The position numbers and the translations under genes are program-made. From Vibrio maritimus (GTDB taxonomy: Bacteria; Pseudomonadota; Gammaproteobacteria; Enterobacterales; Vibrionaceae), in contig JYJJ01000079.1 of assembly GCA_003263775.1 (NCBI GenBank), positions 496,001 to 560,000 on the forward strand: a DNA stretch of 64,000 bases, given 5' to 3'. The notes under the pieces are model-generated. The model did not search any database, was not told the DNA's origin, and saw nothing but the letters and a program-made list of their open reading frames with translations. This document shows, in pieces, positions 7,550 to 16,669 of this stretch. Numbering within the stretch: position 1 is the first letter of the stretch; every line of letters begins with the position of its first letter.

Positions 7550-9165
7550 ATGAAGAAAACACTTATTGCTGCCCTTATCGCTACTTCAATGACTATGGTC
7601 GGTTGCACGGCATCTGACACCACTTCACCTGCGAACGCTGAAGATTCAATCAGCGCTAGCATCAATCTGAATGACCTTTCAAGAGAGATGCTCCTTGCTA
7701 CTGACCGCTACACCATTGCCGATGGTGCATCGTTGGTTGAGCAATCATCTCAACAAGTTGACGAACTTAAGCAGCAACTTGAAGATGCCGAAGACGGAGC
7801 AACCATCACCCTACCCTCTGGTAAGTTTCCGAATCTTGGTGTCGTTACCATTAAAGCCAACAACATCACAATCAAATCTGAAACGGCAGGAGAAGTATGG
7901 CTTACGGGCCTTGTCCAACTTGTCCTAGAGGGTGATGGTATTACGGTTGACGGCCTGGTATTTACTGAAGGCGGACCTGCAGAGCGATTTGGTGGCATTC
8001 GCATGATGGGTAACAACAACACCCTGGTGAACTCAACCTTCTATTACTTCAATCATACTACGCCTATGAACCTGATGAGCGCCGCTCTGAGTATCCAAAG
8101 TACTTGTGGGTGTCACTATGGGGTAAAGATGGCAAGGTGATTAACAACCGCTTCGAAGGAAAACAAAAACGTGGCACATTAATTGGTGTACAAAAGGATG
8201 ATCAACCTGACAATCACCTGATTGCGGACAACATCTTCCTAGATCAGCAAAAAAACGTGTTCAACGAACTCGATATCAAAGAAGCCATTCGATACAACGG
8301 AAACAGCTGGGAAGCGATTCGTATTGGTGACTCAAAAGCGTCTCAATGGCCTTCTAAGTCGAAATTTATCAACAACCTTATGATCAACATGGATGGTGAG
8401 CGAGAGCTTATTTCAATCAAATCAGGAGAAAACCTGATTGCAGGTAACACCATCTTTGAAAGCGCGTCGCTTATCTCGCTACGTCACGGCAAAGCAAACA
8501 CGGTTGATAGCAACATCATTCTTGGCAATGAAAAAAGACTAACCGGTGGCATGCGTATCTATGATGAAAATCATGTCATTAGCAACAACTACATCTCTGG
8601 CACCCGTGGCCGTGATGGTCTTATTGAAGGGAATGCTGACCTACGTGGTGGCATCGTTATCAATACCGGTATTATCGATGTAGAGAACAACGAAGTACTT
8701 GATCAAAGTGTAAAAGGCAAAGAACTCAACAAACAGTGGACGCCGAAAAACATCACCATCAACAACAACACGCTGGTGGATACTGAATGGGGCATTGTCT
8801 ATGGAAACCAAACCCATCGCGTCAGTCTGTTTAACAACGATGTGGTTGAAACCGTCTTTACGGGTGTTGATGTTAGCTTCGAAAACAATGTGGTCGATAA
8901 TACCAAAAACCCTGAGTTCGTAAGCGTTCGTGCTGTAGCAGATCATCCATTAGTTGACGCAAGCTATCAAAATGAAGTTTATGTAGGCACTGTCACTGAA
9001 GCATCGCAAATTGACAACTTCAGCATTGAGTTGCCGAAATCTGTTTCGGAAAATGGCCTTATGGCATATGAAAACACGGGAGCAGACATAAGCAAGCTTT
9101 CTGTTGTCACGGCAGAAACCGCTGGCCCTGATTATCAGTTGATCAATGCAGCCAATGTAAAATAA
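7550..9165 (+). CDS. PL6 alginate lyase, putative lipoprotein (one frameshift in this sequence)
   Basis: A polysaccharide lyase of family 6 (right-handed beta-helix, chondroitinase B/alginate lyase type), about 538 residues once one frameshift is repaired. The start MKKTLIAALIATSMTMVGC is a signal peptide with a lipobox-like VGC, so it is secreted and probably anchored to the outer membrane. Beta-helix rungs repeat through the protein (NNITIKSE, NNNTLVNSTF, NRFEGKQKRGTLIG, NTIFESASLISLRHGKANTV, NNTLV). The RHGKAN and KSGEN segments match the positions of the family's catalytic Arg and Lys. The frame breaks at about 8060-8064 (ACGCC, expected ACGGCC); beyond it the frame reads YEPDERRSEYPKYLWVSLWG, exactly as in homologues. 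One missing base is the simplest explanation. It is divergent from the porin and followed by a terminator. Confidence 0.88.
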
Positions 9166-9186
9166 CAAGCAACTTCTAAAGTAACA

Positions 9187-9220
9187 AAGCCCGGTGGATA
9201 CTGTTCACCGGGCTTTTTTT
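9187..9220 (+). terminator. Rho-independent terminator after PL6 lyase
   Basis: AAGCCCGGTG and CACCGGGCTT pair around GATACTGTT and are followed by TTTTT. Confidence 0.9.
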
Positions 9221-9291
9221 CATCACGAGTACAGCAATGTTCAACTAGGCTTAAGCTTTGAATGCATCGACGAAATCACAGGGATTAACTC

Positions 9292-10037
9292 ATGAGCCAA
9301 AAACTAAACAATGCAACCAATTTGTACATGGAAGGAATTCGTGATGGGCATGCCGACAAGCAGTGACTAAATATACTGGTGCTCGCTATACCCAACATAG
9401 TACAGGCGTTAGAAACGGCATAGAGGGCTTTGTAGAGTTTTTTGAACCATTTATTGAAAGGTGCCACGACCGCGACATACGCATTGTACGTTCGCTTGTC
9501 GATGGTCAATATGTGTTTGTGCAAGCGTATCAAAATATCAACAACGGCGAAGCATACTGGGTCACCACCGATTTATTTGATACAGACAATAATGACAGGA
9601 TCATAGAGCATTGGGATGTCATCTCTGCCTATGTAGGAAATGCAGACACCCAACGAGATCAGATAAGCGGTCCTACTGAACCCGTTGATATCGATAAGAC
9701 CGAAGACAACAAAGGGTTAGTTAGAGACTTTTTGTGCGATGTGATGGTATTAGGGCGAAAAGAGAGCGCTAGCAGCTACGTAGATTTTACGAACCTTCCT
9801 ATGCACGCCGCTTTAGATGTTGATCCTGCCGAGAAATACGTTGGGAGCTACGATCAGGTATTCAAAATTATCGGCCAAGGAAACATGGTCGTCGCCTATA
9901 GCCGTTTGCTTTATGAAAACACAGAAATAGCTCGCTTCGATATATTTCGCATAGAGAGCAAACAAATCGTCGAATGGTGGATTAATCAGGAGCCCGTCCC
10001 TCTCAAAAGCGAATGGGTCAATGGTGGGAAGTTTTAA
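9292..10037 (+). CDS. SnoaL/NTF2-like protein with two tandem domains (one frameshift in this sequence)
   Basis: About 248 residues after repair of one frameshift. It is made of two consecutive NTF2-like (SnoaL) cone-shaped domains, roughly residues 1-120 and 135-248. Each has the pattern of an N-terminal helix, an aspartate-rich strand (RIVRSLVDGQYVFVQAY; KIIGQGNMVVAYSRLLY) and a C-terminal strand ending in EHWDVI or EWWINQE. Such proteins are small-molecule binders or isomerases; no substrate can be assigned. The ATG at 9292 follows AGGGATTAACTC. A stop appears at codon 25, but skipping one base at about 9361 (AAGCAGTG, expected AAGGCAGTG) joins the two parts with no other defect. It lies between the PL6 and dehR genes, so it may be co-induced by alginate. 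Confidence 0.72.
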
Positions 10038-10136
10038 CGACCAATAACACCTTCAATAGCTGAGTGTCCGGATACCGTTACTTAAACGAAACTAGGCACA
10101 CTACCCTTTCAAAAACTCAAGTTATATTGCAAACAA

Positions 10137-10176
10137 AACAAAACCCCCACTGATAGCATCAGCGGGGGTTTTATTT
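10137..10176. terminator. Bidirectional terminator between SnoaL-like gene and dehR
   Basis: AAAACCCCCACTGAT and ATCAGCGGGGGTTTT form a long stem with one G-T/A-C irregularity. Runs of T follow on both strands (TTTTATTTATTC rightward, TTTTGTTTTG leftward), so it can serve both converging genes. Confidence 0.85.
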
Positions 10177-10221
10177 ATTCGTTTCTTAGTGCGCCATATA
10201 GCTCACACTAAGCAGCAACGA

Positions 10222-11103
10222 TTACTTCTTTAGGTTAGTGAAGTAGTCGAAGATCACTGGAACGTCATTTTGACCTAGGCCAGCATCAACAGCTGCTTGT
10301 AGACTTGTAGAAGTACCTTGAGCGATTAGAGACTCTGTACCTAGCTCTTCACATAGAGCAAGGAAGTAGCCAAGGTCTTTGTTTGCATTAGCAACAGAGA
10401 AACCTAGTTTTTCTTCACCGTCTACTGCGTAGAACTTACAGAACTGCATGAATGGAGAGTTAGATGGACCAGCTGACATGATGTCAAATAATTGCTGACC
10501 GTCAACGCCTGCTAGCTTAGCGACAGCGAAAGCTTGAGACATAGTTGCAACTGTTGTCATACCCATGAAGTTGTTAACTAGCTTAGTCACGTGACCTGAA
10601 CCTAGTGCACCTAGGTGGAATACGTTTTCACCTTGCTCGTCAAGAACTGGCTTCACTTTGTTGAACGTTTCGATGTCGCCAGCTGCCATGATGTTTAGAA
10701 GACCATCTTTCGCGTGAGCTGGAGTGCGGCCAAGAGGCGCATCGATCATGCCTGCGCCTTTTTCAGCAAGTGCAGCACCGATTTTCTTAGTAGAAGCTGG
10801 GATAGAAGTACCGAAGTCGATTAGCGTCTTACCTTTAGTCATACCCGCTAGGATACCTGTTTCACCGTATACTACTTTTTCTACAACTTCAGACGTTGTC
10901 AGACATAGCATTACGATGTCACTTTTCTCTGCCAACTCTTTACCAGACGTTGCTTCAGATGCATTACCACGAGCTAGAACAGCTGCAACGGCATCTTTGT
11001 TCAGATCCATAACGTTAACTTCGTAACCACGGTTTTGAAGGTTCTCAACCATGTTGCCGCCCATAAGACCTAGACCGATAAAGCCGATTACAGGTTTAGT
11101 CAT
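10222..11103 (-). CDS. dehR: DEH reductase, beta-hydroxyacid dehydrogenase family
   Basis: A 293-residue NAD(P)H-dependent reductase of the 3-hydroxyisobutyrate/6-phosphogluconate dehydrogenase-like family. It has the N-terminal Rossmann motif GFIGLGLMGGNM (residues 7-18) and the catalytic lysine near 174 in GSGHVTKLVNNF. In place of the usual DAPVSGG it has DAPLGRTPAHAKDG. That acidic-sugar-binding variation is typical of the Vibrio DehR enzymes that reduce 4-deoxy-L-erythro-5-hexoseulose uronate (DEH) to 2-keto-3-deoxygluconate. The location among the kdg genes and lyases and an operator-like word in its promoter support that role over a valine-pathway role. The real valine-pathway homologue is at 44821-45738. 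Confidence 0.88.
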   Translation of the reverse strand: MTKPVIGFIGLGLMGGNMVENLQNRGYEVNVMDLNKDAVAAVLARGNASEATSGKELAEKSDIVMLCLTTSEVVEKVVYGETGILAGMTKGKTLIDFGTSIPASTKKIGAALAEKGAGMIDAPLGRTPAHAKDGLLNIMAAGDIETFNKVKPVLDEQGENVFHLGALGSGHVTKLVNNFMGMTTVATMSQAFAVAKLAGVDGQQLFDIMSAGPSNSPFMQFCKFYAVDGEEKLGFSVANANKDLGYFLALCEELGTESLIAQGTSTSLQAAVDAGLGQNDVPVIFDYFTNLKK

Positions 11104-11120
11104 GTTTAATTCCTCTTTAC

Positions 11121-11138
11121 GTACTATTGTATTATTAA
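11121..11138 (-). promoter_or_regulatory. Putative GntR/FadR-family operator, dehR promoter
   Basis: On the minus strand this reads TTAATAATACAATAGTAC and shares AATACAATAGTA with the regulator's own site. It is about 20-35 bases upstream of the dehR start, where a bound repressor would block transcription. Confidence 0.55.
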
Positions 11139-11383
11139 TTGATATGAAGCATATAGATTTGTGTGGTTTAAATCAATCAAAAAACGACGTGAAAAAGAGT
11201 TTAAATAAATAATGTGATATGGATTAGCGTAGCGAGTGAGCAAACATTAATCAAAAGTGTTGTGACTACTGGTTAGTAGGCCAACGGAGAGGCATGTGAC
11301 GCTAGGATAGAACTAAGCTAAACAGTGTCTTTACAAGGGATAAATAGAGCAAGAATTCTTTAACGTACATTCGTGGCGTTGAC

Positions 11384-11417
11384 AAAAAAAGTGTCGTTCT
11401 TATGAACGACACTTTTT
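11384..11417 (-). terminator. Rho-independent terminator after tdh
   Basis: AAAGTGTCGTTC and GAACGACACTTT pair around a four-base loop (TTAT) and are followed leftward by TTTTTTT. It sits 11 bases past the tdh stop. Confidence 0.88.
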
Positions 11418-11427
11418 CTGAATCAAA

Positions 11428-12459
11428 CTATTCCCAATCGAGAATAACCTTACCTGACTGACCGCTACGCATCACATCGAAGCCTTCTTGGAAGTCATCA
11501 ACCTTGTAGTGGTGAGTGATGATTGGTGTGAGATCTAGACCTGATTGAATCAAGCTTGCCATCTTATACCAAGTTTCGAACATTTCACGACCGTAGATAC
11601 CTTTGATCACAAGACCTTTGAAGATAACTTGGTTCCAGTCGATACCCATGTCTGATGGTGGAATACCTAGAAGTGCGATACGACCACCGTGGTTCATTGT
11701 TTCTAGCATTGAGCTGAATGCAGCTTGTACGCCAGACATTTCTAGACCCACATCGAAACCTTCCGTCATGCCCAGTTCAGCCATCACGTCTTTTAGGTTT
11801 TCTTTTGCTACGTTAACTGCGCGAGTTACGCCCATTTTTTTAGCAAGGTCTAGACGGTATTCGTTTACGTCAGTGATAACCACGTGACGAGCACCAACGT
11901 GTTTTGCAACCGCTGCCGCCATGATGCCGATTGGACCAGCACCAGTGATAAGCACGTCTTCGCCTACTAGATCGAAAGAAAGCGCTGTGTGCACTGCGTT
12001 GCCAAACGGGTCAAAGATAGACGCTAGGTCATCAGAGATACCTTCTGGGATCTTAAACGCGTTGAATGCTGGGATAACAAGGTACTCAGAGAAAGCACCA
12101 GTACGGTTAACACCCACACCCACTGTGTTGCGACATAGGTGAGTACGACCGCCGCGACAGTTACGGCAGTGACCACAAGTGATGTGACCTTCGCCAGATA
12201 CACGATCGCCAATTTCGAAGCCGCGAACTTCTTGACCGATACCGACCACTTCACCCACATATTCGTGACCAACAACCATAGGAACAGGAATCGTGTTTTG
12301 TGACCACTCATCCCAGTTGTAGATGTGAACATCAGTACCACAGATAGCGGTCTTTTTGATGCGAATTAGGATGTCGTTGTGACCAAGCTCAGGCTTGTCT
12401 ACTTCGGTCATCCAGATGCCTTGTTCTGGCTTTAGCTTTGAAAGTGCTTTGATTTTCAT
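11428..12459 (-). CDS. tdh: L-threonine 3-dehydrogenase
   Basis: A 343-residue zinc-dependent medium-chain dehydrogenase that oxidises L-threonine to 2-amino-3-ketobutyrate with NAD. Visible features are the catalytic zinc ligands in AICGTDVHIYNWDEW and GHEYVG, the structural zinc cluster CGHCRNCRGGRTHLC, and the Rossmann motif GAGPIGIMAAAVAKHVGA. Length and sequence match E. coli Tdh closely. The ATG at 12459 gives the family N-terminus MKIKALSKL; an upstream TTG would add four residues. It lies 61 bases downstream of kbl in the classic kbl-tdh operon. This pair is ordinary core metabolism, unrelated to the alginate genes next door. Confidence 0.97.
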   Translation of the reverse strand: MKIKALSKLKPEQGIWMTEVDKPELGHNDILIRIKKTAICGTDVHIYNWDEWSQNTIPVPMVVGHEYVGEVVGIGQEVRGFEIGDRVSGEGHITCGHCRNCRGGRTHLCRNTVGVGVNRTGAFSEYLVIPAFNAFKIPEGISDDLASIFDPFGNAVHTALSFDLVGEDVLITGAGPIGIMAAAVAKHVGARHVVITDVNEYRLDLAKKMGVTRAVNVAKENLKDVMAELGMTEGFDVGLEMSGVQAAFSSMLETMNHGGRIALLGIPPSDMGIDWNQVIFKGLVIKGIYGREMFETWYKMASLIQSGLDLTPIITHHYKVDDFQEGFDVMRSGQSGKVILDWE

Positions 12460-12520
12460 AATATTTACCAAACTGTGCCCCGAGCAAGTAGCTCAGGGCA
12501 AAAAATCAATGATCGAGCGA

Positions 12521-13717
12521 TTACTTGATAAGACCCATGTCTTTACCCACTTCGATGAATGCATCGATAGCGCGGTCTAGTTGCTCACGAGAGTGTGCTG
12601 CTGACATTTGAGTACGGATACGTGCTTGACCCTTAGGTACTACTGGGAAAGAGAAACCAATAACATAGATGCCTTTCTCTAGAGCACGCTCAGCGAACTC
12701 CGCCGCTACTTTCGCATCGCCTAGCATGATTGGAATGATCGCGTGGTCTGCACCGCCCATAGTAAAGCCAGCGCCTTCCATACGAGTACGGAAGTGAGCT
12801 GCGTTTTCCCATAGATGGTCACGAAGATCGCCACTTTCTTGTAGCAGGTCTAGAACGCGGATAGACGCGTTAACAATTGCCGGTGCTACAGAGTTAGAGA
12901 ATAGGTATGGACGAGAACGCTGACGCAACCAATCAATCACTTCTTTCTTACCAGAAGTATAGCCGCCTGACGCGCCACCCATTGCTTTACCTAGCGTACC
13001 TGTAATGATGTCGATACGGTCAACCACGTCATGGAACTCGTGAGTACCTGCGCCGTTCTTGCCCATAAAGCCAACAGCGTGAGAATCATCAACCATAACC
13101 AGTGCGCCGTACTTGTCAGCAAGGTCACAGATAGCTGGTAGGTTTGCGACTACGCCGTCCATTGAGAAAACGCCGTCAGTCACGATAAGCTTGTGGCGAG
13201 CACCTGCTTCAGTTGCAGCGATAAGTTGCTCTTCAAGCTCAGCCATGTTGTTGTTTGCGTAACGGTAACGCATAGCTTTACATAGACGAACGCCATCGAT
13301 GATAGATGCGTGGTTTAGTGCGTCAGAGATGATTGCATCTTCTTTGCCTAGAATAGTTTCGAACAGGCCAGTGTTTGCATCGAAGCAAGACGTGTAAAGA
13401 ATCGTGTCTTCTTTACCTAGAAATGTAGACAGCTTCTGCTCAAGCTCTTTGTGAATGTCTTGAGTACCACAGATAAAGCGTACAGACGCCATACCGAAAC
13501 CATTTTTATCCATGCCCGCCTTACCCGCTTCGATAAGTGCTGGGTGGTTTGCAAGGCCAAGATAGTTGTTCGCGCAGAAGTTAAGTACTTCTTCGCCTGT
13601 CGAAATTTCAACAGCCGCTTGTTGTTGAGACGTGATAACACGCTCAGACTTGTACAAACCTTCCGCTTTTACTTCTTCAATCTGATCTTGGATTTGCTTA
13701 TAAAACGAAGCAGACAT
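12521..13717 (-). CDS. kbl: 2-amino-3-ketobutyrate CoA ligase (glycine C-acetyltransferase)
   Basis: A 398-residue PLP enzyme of the alpha-oxoamine synthase family. It cleaves 2-amino-3-ketobutyrate with CoA to glycine and acetyl-CoA, completing threonine degradation started by Tdh. Visible motifs are NFCANNYLGLANHP, DALNHASIIDG, DDSHAVGFMG, and the PLP lysine in ITGTLGKAMGGASGGY. The ATG at 13717 is preceded by AGGAATCTACT and gives the usual MSASFYKQ start; an upstream in-frame codon would add six residues. It is divergent from a LysR-type gene that could control it. Confidence 0.97.
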   Translation of the reverse strand: MSASFYKQIQDQIEEVKAEGLYKSERVITSQQQAAVEISTGEEVLNFCANNYLGLANHPALIEAGKAGMDKNGFGMASVRFICGTQDIHKELEQKLSTFLGKEDTILYTSCFDANTGLFETILGKEDAIISDALNHASIIDGVRLCKAMRYRYANNNMAELEEQLIAATEAGARHKLIVTDGVFSMDGVVANLPAICDLADKYGALVMVDDSHAVGFMGKNGAGTHEFHDVVDRIDIITGTLGKAMGGASGGYTSGKKEVIDWLRQRSRPYLFSNSVAPAIVNASIRVLDLLQESGDLRDHLWENAAHFRTRMEGAGFTMGGADHAIIPIMLGDAKVAAEFAERALEKGIYVIGFSFPVVPKGQARIRTQMSAAHSREQLDRAIDAFIEVGKDMGLIK

Positions 13718-13883
13718 AGTAGATTCCTTTTTCAATCCTATTTATCAATAGGTTATGTAGGGGATGAGATAGCCAAATTCTATTGATTGGGTGTATCTCA
13801 CGAATGCAATCATTTTAGTTCATTGTGCTACAAACGATTATCCCTTAACATGGAAAACCATTAGTGAATCTGAGGCACGAATC

Positions 13884-14813
13884 ATGTTTAGCCAGAAGCT
13901 TATTGCGCTCCTACCCGACTTAGCATCGTATATTTTGGTGGTCAACGAGGGCAGTTTTACCGCCGCAGCTAAGAAGTTAGGTGTCACACCCTCAGCACTC
14001 TCCAAGACAATTACTCGACTTGAAAGCGCCCTATCCGTAAAGCTGTTTGAACGAACCACACGAAAGCTGGTCATTACTCAAGCGGGAAGAAAGGTTTACG
14101 ACCAGAGCGTACTCATGGTCAATGCCGCTCAGCAAGCCGTTGAAGTCTCTCAGTCGGATCATGCTGAACCAAGTGGTTCTCTTACCATTGCGGCACCAGA
14201 GGCCTTTCTCAACTCCGTATTGCAGCCATTTATCGCCCCATTTTTGCAGCAGTATCCAGAGATCCAACTTAAAGTGCGCGCTATCGATGGCAACTATGAC
14301 TTGCTCAATTTAGGCATCGATGTCGCATTTAGGCTCACAGACAAGCCCGACGAAAATCTGGTAATGAAAGAGTTGGGTCCAACAAACTTGGTGCTTTGCG
14401 CTAGCCCGGATTACATCCGAGCCAATGGACTGCCTACTTCCCCTAGCGAACTCGAGTACCACGACTGTCTTTATTTGGCCGAAGTGGATCGAGACAATGT
14501 GTGGGACTTTCTTAAAGATGATGATTTTCACACGGTCACTGTGTCCGGTCGCTACGCCATTAACCACTCGCAAATGCGCCTCAGTGGTGTGAAACAAGGT
14601 CTGGGTATCGGTATTTTTCATGACTTCGTGATAAAAGAATCACTTGATGATGGAAGCGTCGTGCCCGTGCTTCCTGATTGGACAATAAAGAGTAACTATC
14701 ATGGGGCGATCGCAATGCAGTACGCCCAGACCAAGTACATGCCGGCAAGGCTACGCGTCTTTATAGACTATGTTGCCCGTGAGCTGCCCGCTAAACTTAT
14801 CAAACACAACTAG
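13884..14813 (+). CDS. LysR-family transcriptional regulator
   Basis: A 309-residue LysR-type regulator. The N-terminal winged helix reads LASYILVVNEGSFTAAAKKLGV followed by TPSALSKTITRLE, and a periplasmic-binding-protein-like effector domain starts near residue 95 (GSLTIAAPEAFLNSVLQPF). The ATG at 13884 follows GAGGCACGAATC; an in-frame start at 13791 would add 31 residues with no ribosome site. It is divergent from kbl-tdh and directly followed, nine bases on, by a glyoxalase-fold gene, so it may regulate either side. The effector is unknown. Confidence 0.88.
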   Translation: MFSQKLIALLPDLASYILVVNEGSFTAAAKKLGVTPSALSKTITRLESALSVKLFERTTRKLVITQAGRKVYDQSVLMVNAAQQAVEVSQSDHAEPSGSLTIAAPEAFLNSVLQPFIAPFLQQYPEIQLKVRAIDGNYDLLNLGIDVAFRLTDKPDENLVMKELGPTNLVLCASPDYIRANGLPTSPSELEYHDCLYLAEVDRDNVWDFLKDDDFHTVTVSGRYAINHSQMRLSGVKQGLGIGIFHDFVIKESLDDGSVVPVLPDWTIKSNYHGAIAMQYAQTKYMPARLRVFIDYVARELPAKLIKHN

Positions 14814-14822
14814 GATCCGACC

Positions 14823-15215
14823 ATGCTCAAAGGAACACATCACATTGCCATCATCTGTTCTGATTACCCAAGATCGAAGCTATTCTATACCGAAGTTTTG
14901 GGGTTAGACGTATTGGCGGAGAACTACCGCGAGGCGCGTGATTCATACAAACTCGATCTCGAACTGCCAGATGGCACACAGATTGAATTGTTCTCTTTTC
15001 CTGGCTCGCCGCCACGTCCAAGTTTTCCTGAAGCACAAGGGTTAAGACATCTTGCCTTTGTAGTGGATGATATGGACCAGGCCGTGAAGAAACTCGTCGG
15101 TCATGGAATAGCAGTTGAGCCCATTCGCATCGATGAATACACAGGCAAACGCTACACCTTTTTCCAAGATCCAGACGGACTGCCTTTAGAGCTCTGTGAA
15201 GAGGTGACATTGTAA
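14823..15215 (+). CDS. VOC (glyoxalase-fold) protein, YaeR/GloA2 type
   Basis: A 130-residue single-domain vicinal-oxygen-chelate protein very similar to the E. coli YaeR type. Characteristic segments are HHIAIICSDY, SKLFYTEVLGL, YREARDSYKLDLELPDGTQIE, GLRHLAFVVDDMD and FFQDPDGLPLELCE. Metal ligands at the VOC positions are conserved (His near 7, Glu in QIELF, His in LRHLAF, Glu in LELCE). The reaction of this family is not established; dioxygenase and glyoxalase activities have been suggested. It ends just before a terminator. Confidence 0.85.
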   Translation: MLKGTHHIAIICSDYPRSKLFYTEVLGLDVLAENYREARDSYKLDLELPDGTQIELFSFPGSPPRPSFPEAQGLRHLAFVVDDMDQAVKKLVGHGIAVEPIRIDEYTGKRYTFFQDPDGLPLELCEEVTL

Positions 15216-15238
15216 CCTATCTTCTGTCAACAGACGAT

Positions 15239-15267
15239 ACAAAGGCCAACACCATTGGCCTTTTTTG
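15239..15267 (+). terminator. Rho-independent terminator after YaeR-like gene
   Basis: AAAGGCCAA and TTGGCCTTT form a stem around CACCA, followed by TTTT. Confidence 0.85.
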
Positions 15268-15575
15268 CTCAAACCTCGACGACTTTATGCGTTTTCCTCT
15301 AAATTCTCATTCAGAATCATATTTCAGTTCGAAAGATCTCATCTTTACAAAACTAGAATATTAAACCATCCAAGACTCAATAATTAGCATTTAACATCTA
15401 TGGATTAGCCCTGTAAGGTTTTATTTACTAAAAATCCATTTCTCTTTTGAAGCAAAATTTAACAATTTGTTTACACTTATAGTATCCAAGCGTTTGAAGC
15501 ATTGCGTATAAACACGTACTGGTTTCAGCCTTATCGACATCACTCTTATCCAGAGTATGTGAAAAGGAGTTCGAG
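15268..15575. other. Intergenic region upstream of the 2-oxoacid dehydrogenase operon
   Basis: About 300 AT-rich bases with no ORF. A plausible promoter element lies near 15465-15485 (TTTAACA ... TATAGTAT), and AAAAGGAGTTCGAG supplies a strong ribosome site for the next gene. I do not find the LiuR-like word seen in front of the etf and liu genes. Confidence 0.4.
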
Positions 15576-16669
15576 ATGAACGTACAAGCATTACCTATGC
15601 ATCGTTTTATCGACTACCAAGGACACTTAGTTAGCCCACTACCCGATTGGGCTGACGAAGCAACCCTAAAGAAGCTGTACCGCGACATGGTAGTCGCAAG
15701 AACGTACGATGCTAAAGCCGTTGCCCTTCAACGCACCGGCAAACTCGGCACTTACCCTTCGCACCTTGGTGCCGAAGCAATAGGCATCGCCATTGGCCAC
15801 GCCCTGTCTCACCGAGATGTTTTCATCCCCTACTATCGCGACATGCCCGCCATGTGGGTTCGCGGCATTCCTATGGAAAAAAACCTACAGTATTGGGGCG
15901 GCGACGAACGCGGTAGCAATTTTGAATTCACCAATAGCGATAACCCATGCACCGACCTCCCTTTTTGTGTCCCCATAGCCACACAATGTACTCACGCCGT
16001 CGGTGTCGCAGCGGCACTGAAGATTAAAGGCCATCACGATGTCGCGCTGGTGACGTGCGGTGATGGCGCCACTTCAAAAGGCGATTTTCTAGAATCTATT
16101 AACTGCGCCGGAGCTTGGAACATTCCTTTGGTATTTGTGGTGAACAACAACCAATGGGCGATATCAGTCCCTAGGGCACTACAATGCGGGCAGAATTTCT
16201 CGCAGATAAAGCCCAAGGCGCAGGCATTCCTGGACACAAAGTCGATGGTAATGATGTCATCGCCATGCTAGATGCAATCGGCAACGCCATTTCAAATGCG
16301 CGCAAAGGCAAAGGCGCGACGCTCATTGAGGCAATAAGCTATCGACTCAGCGATCACACCACTGCCGATGACGCCACGCGTTACAGAAGCGATGACGAAC
16401 TTGATACCGCTTGGGAGTATGAGCCAATTCAACGACTCAAGACCTTCTTGGAAGCTCAAGGTTGGTGGCAAGATTCCGATGAAGCTTTGCTTGTCACAGA
16501 AAGCAAGCAACTGGTTGAGGAGGCCGTCGCTCGCTATCTCAATACCCCACCTCAAGCACCAGAAACCGCGTTTGATTATCTCTACGAGCAACCCACCAAA
16601 GAACTTCGTCCGCAGCGCGATGAACTCATCAACAAATCGATGCGCATGCAAGGAGGACAACATGGCTGA
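15576..16669 (+). CDS. bkdA1: Branched-chain 2-oxoacid dehydrogenase E1 alpha subunit (one frameshift in this sequence)
   Basis: About 364 residues after repair of one frameshift. This is the thiamine-diphosphate-dependent alpha subunit that decarboxylates branched-chain 2-oxo acids and passes the acyl group to E2. The ThDP-binding motif is clear: GDGATSKGDFLESINCAGAW followed by NIPLVFVVNNNQWAIS. SHLGAEAIGIAIGHAL and YYRDMPAMWVRGI are typical of the BCKDH rather than the pyruvate type. The frame breaks at 16188-16190 (GCGGGCAG, expected GCGGGGCAG); skipping one base gives QCGAEFLADKAQGAGIPGHK as in homologues. It overlaps the E1 beta start by eight bases. Context (etf, liu and valine/isoleucine genes in the same window) supports branched-chain amino acid use. 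Confidence 0.88.

Larger units (their letters stand above)
11104..11427. other. Intergenic region: dehR promoter and tdh terminator
   Basis: No gene is visible in these 324 bases. The dehR-proximal part carries an operator-like word (11121-11138). The right end is the tdh terminator. I see nothing recognisable in 11160-11380. Confidence 0.5.
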
